Shown here one piece after another: positions 8,725 through 18,925 of a stretch of 64,000 bases of DNA; within the stretch, counting starts at the first letter, position 1; each line of letters opens with the position of its first letter. A program made the translations under genes and the position numbers. This DNA is from DAOMFB01 sp963721385 (GTDB taxonomy: Bacteria > Acidobacteriota > Thermoanaerobaculia > UBA5066): assembly GCA_963721385.1 (NCBI GenBank), contig CAVRJB010000013.1:372001-436000 (forward strand). The letters are read 5' to 3'. The notes under the pieces are model-generated. The model was given only the letters and a program-made list of their open reading frames with translations. It did not search any database and was not told the origin of the DNA.

Positions 8725-11449
8725 TCACTTCGCCCCCGGGACGCGCCGCTTCACTTCCTCGAACCAGTTCAGGACGACGTTGACGTGCGCCGGGCCCGAT
8801 TCGGCGGGGTCGCGGTCTTGATCATGAGGAAACGTTGCCGTCCGAAGTCGACGTCGTAAGGGTCTCAAGAAGGGCGCGTCGAAGAGCAGACGCGGCCGGC
8901 CGGCGCGAAACGCCGGCTTCGTCTCGACGTCGACGGCCATCATCTTGTCCCCGTTCTGGTAGAAAAGTTCTCGGCCACTCTGGGACCAGCGGGGCAGCAT
9001 GCCCCCTTCGGTGGATATCTGCCACCGGGACCCGGGCCCGGGAAGGGCCGGACATACACACTCCGGACGCCCCGACTCGTTCGAATGGTAGGCGACCCAT
9101 CGGCCGTCTGGAGAGAAACGGGCGCGCACTCTCGTAGAAACGTGTTTGGAGAAAGGGGTATGGCTTTCTCTCACCACTGAGCGGCAGAACGTAGATGTCC
9201 ACGCCCGTATTCGAGGGGCCGACCTCGGCCATGTCATGCCCCGAGAAGAGCAGAACGCTTCCGTCGGGTGAGACCGAGGTCGGGAATCGCGCTCTAGTCG
9301 CTCAGCGTCAATCGCAAGTGGCTCGTTCGGGGTGCTCCCGTCGGCGCTGAACCAATGAGGTCTGATGGGGCCCGTGCCCTTCATTCGCCGCGAAACCCAC
9401 CGCAATCCGTTTCCCGTCGGGCGCCCAGGCCAGGTTCTGAAAGATCCCCTCTGCCGGGGACCGCGTCAGCGTCCCCCGGGCGAGTTCTCCAATCAGCAGT
9501 GCCATCGTCTCGCCCTTCTCGATGGCGATCACCGCCAGGCGCCCTCCGTCCGGCGAGAGGGCGGCCTCGACGTAGTTTCCGGGCGGGAAAGGAAGCGGCT
9601 CCGCCGCGCCTCTCCGGTCCACCCAGACGAGGGTCCGTTGCAACTGTCCTCTCGAAGCGTAGACGAGCGTCCCCTCGGACGAGAAGGCCATGTGGGCCGC
9701 TTCCGACCAGTTGCGATTCGTCACGAGATCGTCGAGCACCGGCACCGCAAGGCCGGACACTTCGAGCCGCTTCAGGCTGAACGGCGCCGCGAGAAGCGAG
9801 CCGCCGCGCGTGAAGACGACGTGCCCCGTCGGAAGATACCGGGGATAGGCGGCGTCCTCCACGATGATTCGCTGCTGCGCCCGTCCGGAGCGAGACGACG
9901 GCAGCGCTGGGACCCGACTTCAGGCCGAGCTTGTCGATTTGGAAAAGGACATGCTCACCGTCCGGCAGGATCTGGGGAAAATTGTGCGATTCACGGCTTG
10001 CGGCATCTACGGTCGTCAGCTCCCGGGACTCGCCGCCCGCCGCCGGGATGCGCTGGAGACCCGAATACCCGCCCGCATGAAGACGATGGTTCCATCCACC
10101 CCCCAGCTTCCCGCACCCTGGGGCTGGCCACGTGCACTTTCCTTGACGTCACGGAGTGTGATCGGTGGGCCTCCCTCAAGAGACACCTTCTTCAGCGTTC
10201 CTTCGGCGAAGAAGCCGACCCAGAGCCCATCCGGAGAGAAGAAGGGGCTGACCGCGCCCTCGGTCCCGGGGATCGGCTTCGTCTCGTCGCGGTCGAGCCG
10301 ACGGACGAAGAGCTCTCGCTCTCCGGCATAGACGAGGGTCTTCCCATCGGGCGAGAGCGCGAACGGGTTGAAGTTTCCGGTCAATCGAGGAGCGGCATCG
10401 AGAGGAAAGGAGAGCGACAGCCTGACGGGCGAAGCCGGGGGCGAACCGGTTCTCAGGAACCGGGTGCCGAGAAGCAGGCCGACGACGACGGCGAGGGCTA
10501 CGACGGCCGCCAGCGCCCAGGCGGGGACTCGCCGGCGGAGACGCGGGGCCTTCGCCCGGGCCGACGTCCGTCGCGCTGACGGCCTCGGAGAGGTGAGTCC
10601 GGAGGCTCTGCAGCTCCTTGACGAGGTCTCGGGTCGAGGAGTAGCGCTCTTCCGGGTCCTTCGAGAGGCATCGCTGGACGATCCAGCCGAGGGGCGCCGG
10701 GAGCTTCGGATCGAGCTTCGTCACCGGCTCGGGCTCGTCGCGGATGATGGCGGCCAGCGTCTCGGCGACCGAGGTCCCGGCGAAGGGGCGTTTCCCGGTG
10801 AGCATCTCGTACAGGACGACGCCGAGCGAGAACTGGTCGCTCCGGAAATCGACGGTCTCGCCCCGCGCCTGCTCCGGCGACATGTAGGCCACCGTCCCGA
10901 GGACGACCCCCTTCTCGCTCACGGCCGCGAGCGTGGGAGACCGGGTGTCGGACGCCTCGTGGTGCGTGACGTCGTGCCGGGCGAGGCCGAAGTCGAGGAG
11001 CTTGGCGTGCCCGTCCTTCGTCAGGAAGACGTTCTCGGGCTTGACGTCGCGGTGGACGATCCCTTTCCCGTGCGCCGCCGCGAGGCCTTCCGCCACCTGC
11101 AAGCGCGACGTCGAGGGCCTTGCGGAGCGGCATCGGTCCCCGGCCCAGCAGGCTCGCGAAGCGTCTCGCCCTCCAGAAGCTCGGTAACGGCGAATTGGAC
11201 GCCGCCGAACTCTCCCGACGTCGAAGAGCGCGAGGATGTTCGGGTGCGAGAGCGCGGCGACGGCGCGCGCCTCGCTCTCGAAGCGGGCCAGCGCGCGTGG
11301 ATCGTTCGCAACGTCCTCGGAAGGACCTTGACCGCGACATCTCGCCCGAGCCGCGTGTCCCGCGCCCGGTAGACCTCGCCCATTCCTCCCGCGCCGAGAG
11401 GGGCGAGGATCTCGTATGGACCGAGGCGAGTGCCAGGTTTCAGAGCCGT
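8725..11449 (-). pseudogene. Degraded Ser/Thr protein kinase with TolB-like propeller (copy 1)
   Basis: This is a broken eukaryotic-like kinase of the type kinase, TM, then WD40/TolB propeller. Joined across frames it shows GRLGPYEIL-like glycine loop (GAGGMGEVYRARD), HRDVKPENVFL, DFGLARHD, YMSPEQARGE, one TM helix (near 10,520) and propeller repeats such as FALSPDGKTLVYAGE and RFSPDGRWVAYHSNESG, ending VLNWFEEVKRRVPGAK. At least ten indels break it, near 11320, 11215, 11152, 11102, 10548, 10070, 9885, 9370, 9290, 9125 and 9050. The expected start reads ACG (11447-11449) five bases after GGAGG, where MALKPGTRLGPYEIL would begin. It starts right after the TPR-kinase stop. It is closely related to the third kinase in this cluster. 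Either it is decayed or the assembly is poor here. Confidence 0.8.
10590..11102 (-). repeat. Kinase-domain block nearly identical to 16715-17232
   Basis: The DNA for the kinase core of copy 1 and copy 3 is about 97% identical by eye from about 10785 to 11085 against 16918 to 17205, and about 90% on the flank. The encoded stretch from VAEGLAAAHGKG through SDQFSLGV is the same in both. Such identity at synonymous sites indicates recent duplication or gene conversion and could confuse short-read assembly. Confidence 0.8.
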
Positions 11450-11465
11450 GGGCGCCTCCGTTTCA

Positions 11466-14003
11466 TCAGTTCTTCACTCCCTTTTCGTTCAACAGCTTGA
11501 GAAGTTCGTCGAGCGGCGCTTCGAGGTATTTCGGCAGTTCGCCGCGGGTACGGGCCTTTTCGAGGATCTTCGCGATCCTCGCGGCCCCGTCCCTTGAAGC
11601 GGCGAGCACTTTCGCGAAGCGAGGATCGCTTCGCAGCGGCTGAAAGCCGGGCTCGTAAAGAAGAAAGTCATATGGGGGCGGGACGCCGTTCTCGACGCTC
11701 CGGAGAAGGATCCGGATCGATTCGTCCGTACGGCCAAGAAGGGCAAGTGCCGGGCATACGAATATCGTGCCGTTCTCGAGAGTCACGGCCACCGCTCTTC
11801 CGTCGAGGAGCGGCGGGACGATGTATCGCTCCAGCTTATCGACCGTTGCGGTGTCCCGCTCCGCCACCGCAAGCTGGAACCTGACCTGGCCCCACATCTG
11901 CCCAATGAAGGCGTTGGGGTTTTCCAGAAACTGAGGCTCCCGACGTGCCAGCGTCTTCCGCGCTTCTTCGAGCCGGCCGAGCTTCAGGAGCACATATCCC
12001 TTTGTGACCAGACACGCCCAGCCTTCGGGCTCCACCCGCATCGCACGGTCGGCGAACGGGAGCGCCTCCTCAGGGCGCCCGAGAGCGCTCAAATCGATTA
12101 CCACATTGCCGCTTGCGGGAAGATAGAAAGGATCGACGTCCATCGCCGACAGGCTCGCGGCGAGCTGAAGAGATAGGGCGCCCGGACTCTGCACGGCAGC
12201 CCGATACGGTCATATGGCCGAAGGCGTCGCGCGGCGAAAGCGACACTGCCTTTAGCGCGTATTCGAGTCCGCGTTCGACGTCGGGCTTCGTCGCTATCAC
12301 GTCGACGGCGCTCAGCCCGGCCCAGGCCTCGCCACATCGCCGGTCGACCTCGAGAGCTCGACGGGACCACCCTTCGATCTCCTTCAGCGCCCCGCTCTCT
12401 TCGCCTTCGGCTTCGAACTTCGAACTCGTACAGCCTGGCGATCTGGGCTGAGGCAACCGCGAGCGACGGATCAGCCTTGAGAGCGCGTTTGAATGCCGCG
12501 ACGGCGGCGTCGAAATCCTGCGGGTGGTGCAGGTTGTTGTAACGGTTCGAGAGGTAAGCGCCTTCCCGAAGGGCCAGCTCGGCCTCGGACGAAACTGTGC
12601 TGATCGGGACGGGTGAGGCTGCCGGCTTGACCGCGAGACGGATTCCTTCCGCCGCCTGGCGAGCGAGGTCGTTGTAGCTCTCGCGGGGGCCTTCGTACTG
12701 CTTTCCCCATTTCACCTTCCTCGTCGCCGCATCGACGAGCTGGACGTTCAACGCGAATCGCCCGGGCGAGGTCGTAATCGACGTGACGATGAAGGAGCTC
12801 ACTTGATACAGCTCAGCGATCTTCGTGAGATCGCCTTTGACTTTTTCCACCTCGAAGCTGCTGGGAGGCACCTTCGTGTCGAGCCCTTCGACCTGGGAAA
12901 GAAGAGTCGAGATCGTGCCGGGGACGGCGTCGGCGAGGAAGGCCACGTCCGGCGCGCCGTAGACAGTGCACGGCAGGGCGAGGACGCTTGGTAGCCCGCT
13001 CGAGACGGCCGAGTGCTTCCGGTTTGCGAAGATCAGCACCCCGACAACGGCCAGCGCGGCGGCGAGAAGCGCCGTTCCCGCAAGTGGCTTCTGGTGCCGG
13101 TGCACCCACACGCCTGCCGGCGACATCGGGGCCGCCGGTTTCGCGGAAGAGACATCCGGTAGCGCCTCGATCGCAAAGACGACGTCACGGGCGGACTGGA
13201 AGCGACCGTCCGGCTCCTTCTCTAAGCAATGCCGGACGACGTTCTCCGATCGCAGCCAGGACGCTTCGGTTGGTTTCGGAGAGGTCCGGCGGCTCCTCGC
13301 GCAGGATGGCCGACATCGTGTCGGCAGGCGTCTCCCGCTGGAAGGGGCGCTTCCCCGACAGCATCTCGTAAAGGACGACGCCGAACGAGAAGAGGTCCGT
13401 CCTCGCGTCCACGGGCTGGCCGCGGATCTGCTCGGGGGACATGTAGGCGACGGTGCCGATGGCGGTGCCGGGCTGCGTGGCGCTTTCAGTGGGGGTCTCG
13501 GTGTCGACGCCGGACTTTTCGAAGGACGGGAGAAGCTTGGCGACGCCGAAGTCGAGAATCTTGACGTGGCCGTCCTTCGTGACAAAGACGTTTTCGGGCT
13601 TGATGTCGCGGTGGACGATCCCCTTCTCGTGCGCGGCAGCCAGGCCGTGCGCGATCTGAATGGCGTAGTCGACGGCTTTCTTCGGTGGGAGGGGAGTACC
13701 CAGCTTTTCGCGGAGCGATTCGCCTTGCAGAAGCTCCGAGACGATGAAGGGACTTCCTTCGTGCGTCCCCACGTCGTGGACGACGAGGATGTTGGGGTGG
13801 TCGAGCTGGGCGGCGGCGCGGGCTTCCTTCTCGAAGCGTGAGAGGCGTTCGGGATCAGCCGCGAGGCGGGGGTGGACGACCTTGACGGCGACGTCCCGTC
13901 CGAGCCGCGTGTCCCGCGCCCTGTAGACCTCCCCCATCCCGCCCGCCCCGAGAGGGGCAAGGATCTCGTAAGGGCCGAGCTTCGTTCCCGCGGAGAGGCC
14001 CAT
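11466..14003 (-). pseudogene. Frameshifted Ser/Thr protein kinase with TPR C-terminus (copy 2)
   Basis: This is a membrane-anchored receptor-like kinase. The first frame (13185-14003) gives GAGGMGEVYRARDTRLG, the catalytic loop HRDIKPENVFV, DFGVAKLL and YMSPEQIRGQ. After a shift near 13240 come the kinase end, a TM helix (about 13,050), a FlgO/TolB-like extracellular domain (SVLALPCTVYGAPDVAFLAD) and TPR repeats. Further shifts lie near 12415 and 12195, and the last frame ends NEKGVKN at 11466. The ATG at 14003 has GGGGAGG upstream. Only three indels break roughly 845 residues, so this could be intact in the organism if they are sequencing errors. It is the middle of three kinase genes. Confidence 0.75.
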
Positions 14004-14110
14004 GCCGTCTGCCTCCCCGGGTCGGAGGAAGGGGCGAGGTCGTGCCCCCCCGGCGCGGCGGCGCTCGTTCCGACGGCCCGTGTGGGTCGTATTACCGGAG
14101 AGAGTCTAGT
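14004..14110 (-). repeat. Upstream region of kinase copy 2, duplicated upstream of copy 3
   Basis: About 105 bases upstream of the copy 2 start (14003) match those upstream of the copy 3 start (17580), at 17581-17690, at roughly 90% identity. The match continues into the first 70 bases of both genes. The shared block includes the GGGGAGG ribosome site and presumably the promoter, so both kinases may be under the same control. No clear -35 or -10 element could be assigned. Confidence 0.7.
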
Positions 14111-14156
14111 CCGTATGCGAACCGCGGGTGTCGGAGGGCCTATCGGTTGATCTGCG

Positions 14157-14171
14157 TACGTCGTTGACGTA
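14157..14171. promoter_or_regulatory. Inverted repeat ahead of the toxin gene, candidate antitoxin operator
   Basis: TACGTC-GTT-GACGTA is a perfect 6-base inverted repeat with a 3-base spacer. It ends 11 bases before the GTG of the toxin gene. HTH antitoxins of this type usually bind such dyads to repress their own operon. Binding is inferred. Confidence 0.45.
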
Positions 14172-14182
14172 GTCTTCCGACC

Positions 14183-14491
14183 GTGCTCTTGATCGAGACG
14201 CCGACGTTTACCCGGCAGATCACGAGGCTATTGACTGATGACGAATACGCGCAGCTTCAACTGCATCTCGTGGTCGATCCGAAGGCCGGTGACGTCATCC
14301 CGGGCTCGGGCGGCCTTCGGAAGCTCCGATGGTCATGCACTGGCCGCGGAAAGCGAGGTGGAATCCGCGTGATCTACTTCGCCGCCATCGAAAACCGCAT
14401 CTACCTTCTGGCCGCCTTCGCGAAGTCCGTCCGGGACGACCTGACCATCGCTCAGATCAAGGTGCTGCAACGCCTCGTCGGGGAGGAATAA
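14183..14491 (+). CDS. higB: RelE/HigB-type toxin of a type II toxin-antitoxin system
   Basis: This 102-residue protein matches the RelE-like HigB family: ETPTFTRQI near the N-terminus, the conserved GSGGLRKLRW and GKRGGIRVIYF segments, then LLAAFAKSVRDDLT. Relatives are ribosome-dependent mRNA interferases that halt translation under stress. The basic residues in LRKLRW and GKRGG fit the RNA-binding face. It starts with GTG at 14183, and its antitoxin begins 2 bases after its stop, the toxin-first order typical of HigBA. It lies on the strand opposite to the surrounding kinase genes, which suggests independent acquisition. Confidence 0.87.
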   Translation: MLLIETPTFTRQITRLLTDDEYAQLQLHLVVDPKAGDVIPGSGGLRKLRWSCTGRGKRGGIRVIYFAAIENRIYLLAAFAKSVRDDLTIAQIKVLQRLVGEE

Positions 14492-14493
14492 AC

Positions 14494-14868
14494 GTGAACG
14501 AAAAGCAGTTTGCCGAGCTCGTCCAGAGCGTCAAGGAGATGCAGGCCATCCGGACGGGCCGTATGAAGCCTTCACGCGTTTTCGAGGTGCCGGATCCAGA
14601 TGCGAGGGCGATTCGCTCGAGGTTCAAGCTCTCGCAGATGGAGTTCGCGGGCCTTCTCGGCATCAGCGTCGGCACTCTTCGAAACTGGGAGCAAGGGCTC
14701 CGCCGCCCGGAAGGCCCGGCCCGCGTCCTTCTCCACGTCGTGGAACTCCACCCCGACGCCGTTCGAGATGCGTCGATGCCCCGACCGACGGCGACCGGCC
14801 GGCCGCGACGGCCGCAGCCGAGGCGGGCCCTGCACGGCACCACGAGAACCGTCTTCGGAAAGACGTAG
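14494..14868 (+). CDS. higA: HigA/NadS-type XRE antitoxin
   Basis: This is a 124-residue helix-turn-helix protein. After an N-terminal helix and the SRVFEVPDPDARAIR segment come the HTH core LSQMEFAGLLGISVGTLRNW and EQGLRRPEGPARVLLHV, characteristic of the NadS/HigA antitoxin family. It should bind and neutralise the toxin encoded just upstream and repress the operon, possibly at the TACGTC/GACGTA dyad. The GTG at 14494 has GGGAGG seven bases upstream. The last 25 or so residues are Arg- and Pro-rich and extend beyond the usual family end, so the original stop may have been lost. Confidence 0.85.
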   Translation: MNEKQFAELVQSVKEMQAIRTGRMKPSRVFEVPDPDARAIRSRFKLSQMEFAGLLGISVGTLRNWEQGLRRPEGPARVLLHVVELHPDAVRDASMPRPTATGRPRRPQPRRALHGTTRTVFGKT

Positions 14869-14896
14869 AACCCCGCTGATCGAAACCTTCTTCAGC

Positions 14897-17580
14897 TCAC
14901 TTCGCCCCAGGGACGCGGCGCTTCACTTCCTCGAACCAGTTCAGGACGACCTTCACCTGAGCCGGGCCCGACTCGGCGGGATCGGTTTGATCATGAGGAA
15001 GCGGCCGTCGGGCGCGACATCGTAGCTGAAAAGGAACTTCGCCTCGAAAAGCGTCCGCGGGCGGCTGGGGTGAAACGCCGGCCTCGTCTCGACGTCTACG
15101 ATCATGATCTTGTCCCCTTCCCGGTAGAAAAGCTCGCGACCGCTCCTGGACCAGCGAGGCTCGCTCCCCCCGTCGGTCGAGATCTGCCACTTGGGCCCAG
15201 GGCCCGGGAACGGCCGGACAAAGACTTCTGGGCGCCCCGAGTCGTTCGAGTGATACGCGACCCAGCGGCCGTCTAGCGAGAATCGAGCGCCACCTTCCGA
15301 GAACCTTGTCTGTAGGAAGGACTGCAGCTTCCTCTCCCCGCCGAGCGGAAGCACGAAAATGTCAGATCCCATCTCGGCGGACCTGGCGTCCTTCCAGCTA
15401 ATCAGGCTGATGAGCAGAAGGCTTCTATCCGGGGAGAAGGAAGTGGGAACCTCTTGATGAAACGCGGCCTCGCTCGTTAGCCGCTCCGGCGGCGTGCTTC
15501 CATCGGCGCTCTGCCAAAAGACCTGACGCCAACCCCCTACTACTCCAGGCGAAAAGCCAAAAGCAACCCGATTCCCGTCCGGCGCCCAGACTACCGCCGA
15601 GCGAAAAGATCCTTCCGCCGTGGAGCGACTGAGCGTCCCCCGGGCGAAGTCTCCAATCAGAAGCGCAGTTTTTTCGCTTTCTTCGAGAGCGATCGCCGCG
15701 AGCCGACCCCCGTCAGGCGAGAGGGCCACATCATCATAGCCCCCGGGAGGAAACGAAATAGGCTCCACCGCACCTTTCCGATCCACCCAAACAAGCGTCC
15801 GTTTCAGCGGTCGGGTCGGCACATAGACGAGCGTCCCATCCTGCGAAAAGGAGTACTCAGCACACCTCATTCCATTGAATCCTGCAGAAAGGTCGCTGAG
15901 GAGCTGCACAGCAGGTTCGAAGGTCTCGAGACGCTTCAGGCTGAACGGAACGGCGAGAAGCGAGCCGGGGCGAGTGAAGACGAGGTGTCCGGTCGGGAGA
16001 TACCGGGGGTACGCGGCGTTCTCCACGAGAATCCGCTGCTCGCCCGTCCGGAGCGATACGACCGTGGCCCGACTTATCCAATTCCGGTCTAGGAGATCGA
16101 AGAGCACGTGTTCTCCGTCCGGGACGATCTGCGGAAACTTGTGGAACTCTGCATCCGCGTTCGGCTTCGTTACGGCCCGGGGCTCTCCGCCCGAGGCCGG
16201 GATGCGCTGGAGACCCGACGACGGGCTCGGCAGCAAAAACGATCGTACCGTCCGCTCCCCAGCTTCCGCCGCGAGGAACCGGAGCTTCGCACAGAGATAC
16301 CGGCGCGCCACCTGCGAGAGACACCTTCTTCAGTTGTCCACCTGCGAAGAAGCCGACCTCAAGGCCGTCTGGGGAAATGAACGGGAGTCGAGCCCCCTCG
16401 GTTCCCGGGATGGGCCTGATCTCGTCGCGGTCGAACCGTCGAACAAAGAGCCTCGCACCCGCGTAGACAAGGGTCTTGCCATCGGAAGAAAGAGCGAGCG
16501 GGTTCGTGTCGTACGTATTGGGTGCCGCTTCGTTCGGGAAGGAGAGTGAGAGGTTGAGGAAGGGAGCCGGAGAAGATCCGGTTCGAACAAACCGGATGCT
16601 CACGAAGAGACCGACCGCGACCGCGAGTGCCGCGACGGCCGCCAGCACCCAGAAGGGAACTCGTCGGCGGAGACGAGGTGTATTGCCGGGCGAGTTGTCC
16701 GCCGCGCTGACGGCCTCGGAGAGGTGCGTCCGGAGGTCCTGAAGCTCCTTCACGAGGTCCCTCGTCGAGGAGTACCGCTCCTCCGCGTCCTTCGAGAGGC
16801 AGCGCTGGACGATCCAGCCGAAAAGCGCCGGGAGCTTCGGGTCGAGCTTCGTCACCGGCTCCGGCTCGTCCCGGATGATGGCGGCCAGCATCTCGGCGGC
16901 CGATGTCCCCGGCGAAGGGGCGTTTCCCGGTGAGCATCTCGTACATGACGACGCCGAGCGAGAACTGGTCGCTCCGGAAGTCGACGGTCTCCCCGCGCGC
17001 CTGTTCCGGCGACATGTAGGCCACCGTCCCGAGGACGACCCCCTTCTCGCTGACGGCCGCGAGTGTGGGAGATCGGGTGTCGGACGCCTCGTGGTGCGTG
17101 ACGTCGTGCCGGGCGAGGCCGAAGTCGAGGAGCTTGGCGTGCCCGTCCTTCGTCAGGAAGACGTTCTCGGGCTTGACGTCGCGGTGGACGATTCCCTTTC
17201 CCGTGTGCCGCCGCGAGGCCTTCCGCCACCTGCATCGCGACGTCGAGGGCCTTGCGAACCGGCAGCGGGCCGCGGACCAGCGGACCGCGGAGCGTCTCGC
17301 CTTCCAAAAGCTCCATGGCGAGGAGATGGCGCCCGGAGATTTCTTCGAATGAATAGACAGCCGCAATATTCGGATGATTCAGCGTCGCGAGGGCGCGAGC
17401 CTCCCTCTCGAAGCGCGCTTTTCCCTCTTCACTTTCTAAGAAGTCCCCCGGCAGAACCTTGAGCGCAACGTCTCTACCAAGTCGCGTGTCCCGCGCTTGC
17501 CAGACCTCACCCATCCCGCCCGCGCCGAGGGGGGCGAGGATCTCGTAGGGTCCGAGCTTCGTTCCCGCGGAGAGGCCCAT
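14897..17580 (-). pseudogene. Frameshifted Ser/Thr protein kinase with TolB-like propeller (copy 3)
   Basis: This paralogue of copy 1 reads, across frames: MGLSAGTKLGPYEILAPLG, GGMGEVWQARD, HRDVKPENVFL, DFGLARHD, YMSPEQARGE, a TM helix near 16,620 (FWVLAAVAALAVAVGLFV) and a periplasmic propeller with repeats such as LALSSDGKTLVYAG, VALSPDGGRLAAIAL and RFSLDGRWVAYHSND. Indels lie near 17205 (an extra A in the GGGAAAGGGAATC stretch), 16915, 16250 and 14975. The longest intact piece is the propeller (14953-16311). The protein would be about 890 residues. With only four breaks it may be functional in reality. The family is thought to sense extracytoplasmic cues and phosphorylate cytosolic targets. 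Confidence 0.77.
16715..17232 (-). repeat. Kinase-domain block nearly identical to 10590-11102
   Basis: This is the partner of the duplicated kinase-core block in copy 1. Synonymous positions are almost all conserved, while the indels differ between the two copies. Confidence 0.8.
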
Positions 17581-17690
17581 GCCGTCTGCCTCCCCGGGTC
17601 GGAGGAAGGGGCGGGTCGTGTCCCCCCGGCGCGGCGGCGCTCGATCCGACGGCCCGTTTGTGCGTTGTTACCGGGGAGATTCTATGCCCG
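17581..17690 (-). repeat. Upstream region of kinase copy 3, duplicated upstream of copy 2
   Basis: This partner of 14004-14110 carries the same ribosome site and the same GC-rich leader, diverging toward its upstream end. Confidence 0.7.
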
Positions 17691-17714
17691 CGTTAGCTCT
17701 GATGGCTCCGGGGC

Positions 17715-18638
17715 CTACCGGTCGCGCCGGGCGACGTACTCGGCGAGCGCGGCGAGGACGCCGGGCTCGCCTTCCAGCCCGCGCGCGGCGTCACGGGTCG
17801 CTGCGAGGGCGCGCTCGAGCTCCTTCCTCGCGCCGTCGAGGCCGAAGAGGTTCGGGTAGGTCAGCTTGTGCTGCTCGGCGTCCTTGCCGGCCGTCTTCCC
17901 GAGCGTGGCCGACTCCTGCGTGACGTCGAGGATGTCGTCGGCGATCTGGAAGAGAAGGCCGAGCGATTCGCCGTAGCGCCCGGCGGCGGCGAGGAGCGTC
18001 GCGGGCGCCCCGGCAAGGATCGCGCCCAGCTCGACCGAGGCCTTCAGGAGGCGCCCGGTCTTCAGCGCGTGGATCTTCCGAAGGAGCGCGGGGGCGTCGG
18101 CCGAAGCCGGCGCGTTCGTCGCGGCAAGGTCGAGCGCCTGCCCTCCCGCCATCCCGTCGAGGCCGATCGCCCCTGCCGCCATCGCGACGGCCGCCGCGCG
18201 CCGCCCCGCCCACGCGTCGCCCGCCGGGCGCGTCGCGAGGATCTCGAAACCGAGCGTCTGGAGCGTGTCGCCCGCGAGGAGGGCAACCGCCTCGCCGAAG
18301 ACGACGTGGCAGGTCGGCTTTCCTCTCCTCAGCGAATCGTCGTCCATGCAGGGAAGGTCGTCGTGAATCAGCGAATACGTGTGAAAGAGCTCGAGCGCCG
18401 AGGCCGCCTCGGCCAGCTCTTTGCGCGGCGGGAGGACCGAGCCGCGTCCCGTCACCTCGGCGGCAAGGAGGGCGAGGACGGGCCGGATCCGCTTCCCGCC
18501 GGCGAGCGTCGAGTAGCGCATCGCCGCGGCGAGCCCTTTCGGGTCGTCGCCCTCGGGCGGAAGGATGCGGAGCAGCGCCTCCTCGACTTCGGTCCGCCGC
18601 GCCTCGAGCGCCTCGCCAAGCGTGACCGCCGCGCTCAC
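17715..18638 (-). CDS. ispA: Short-chain polyprenyl diphosphate synthase (farnesyl/geranylgeranyl type)
   Basis: This is a 307-residue trans-isoprenyl diphosphate synthase. The first aspartate-rich motif is DDLPCMDDD (Asp93, Asp94 and Asp99) and the second is IADDILD (Asp234, 235 and 238). GGKRIRP near residue 47 binds diphosphate. The enzyme condenses IPP with DMAPP or GPP to make C15 (or C20) precursors for quinones, lipid carriers and hopanoids. Size and motif spacing fit IspA. The ATG at 18638 overlaps the xseB stop as ATGA, giving the common xseA-xseB-ispA order. A dxs gene would often follow, but none does here. Confidence 0.93.
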   Translation of the reverse strand: MSAAVTLGEALEARRTEVEEALLRILPPEGDDPKGLAAAMRYSTLAGGKRIRPVLALLAAEVTGRGSVLPPRKELAEAASALELFHTYSLIHDDLPCMDDDSLRRGKPTCHVVFGEAVALLAGDTLQTLGFEILATRPAGDAWAGRRAAAVAMAAGAIGLDGMAGGQALDLAATNAPASADAPALLRKIHALKTGRLLKASVELGAILAGAPATLLAAAGRYGESLGLLFQIADDILDVTQESATLGKTAGKDAEQHKLTYPNLFGLDGARKELERALAATRDAARGLEGEPGVLAALAEYVARRDR

Positions 18639-18925
18639 GACTCCTCGTCCTCCTCCTCGTCGGCGTCGCCGCCCCCGGAGTCGAGCTCCTTCGTCGCGAA
18701 GCCCTCCGGCGTCTCCTTCAGAACGACCTCGACCCGACTCTGGATCTCGTCGATCTTCCCGCGGCAGAAGCGTGAGAGGGCCACGCCCTCCTCGAAGAGC
18801 TCGAGCGACGACTCGAGCCCCCTCTCGGGATCCTCCAGCTCCTCGACGATCTTCTGCAGGCGGGCGAGCGCGACCTCGAAGGTCAGGTTCTTCGGCAGGG
18901 GCGATTTCCTCTCAGCTTTCGCCAT
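18635..18925 (-). CDS. xseB: Exodeoxyribonuclease VII small subunit
   Basis: This 96-residue protein has the conserved LTFEVALARLQKIVEELE helix and LELFEEGVALSRFCR helix of XseB. These form the helical hairpin that packs on XseA. An acidic tail rich in Asp and Glu follows. Exonuclease VII degrades single-stranded DNA into acid-soluble oligonucleotides. The gene overlaps the 3' end of xseA by 14 bases and the start of ispA by 4 bases. Confidence 0.93.
   Translation of the reverse strand: MAKAERKSPLPKNLTFEVALARLQKIVEELEDPERGLESSLELFEEGVALSRFCRGKIDEIQSRVEVVLKETPEGFATKELDSGGGDADEEEDEES

Noticed and set aside
14004..14182. Mobile-element boundary near the toxin-antitoxin pair
   Set aside because: No target-site duplication, terminal inverted repeats or transposase remnants were found.
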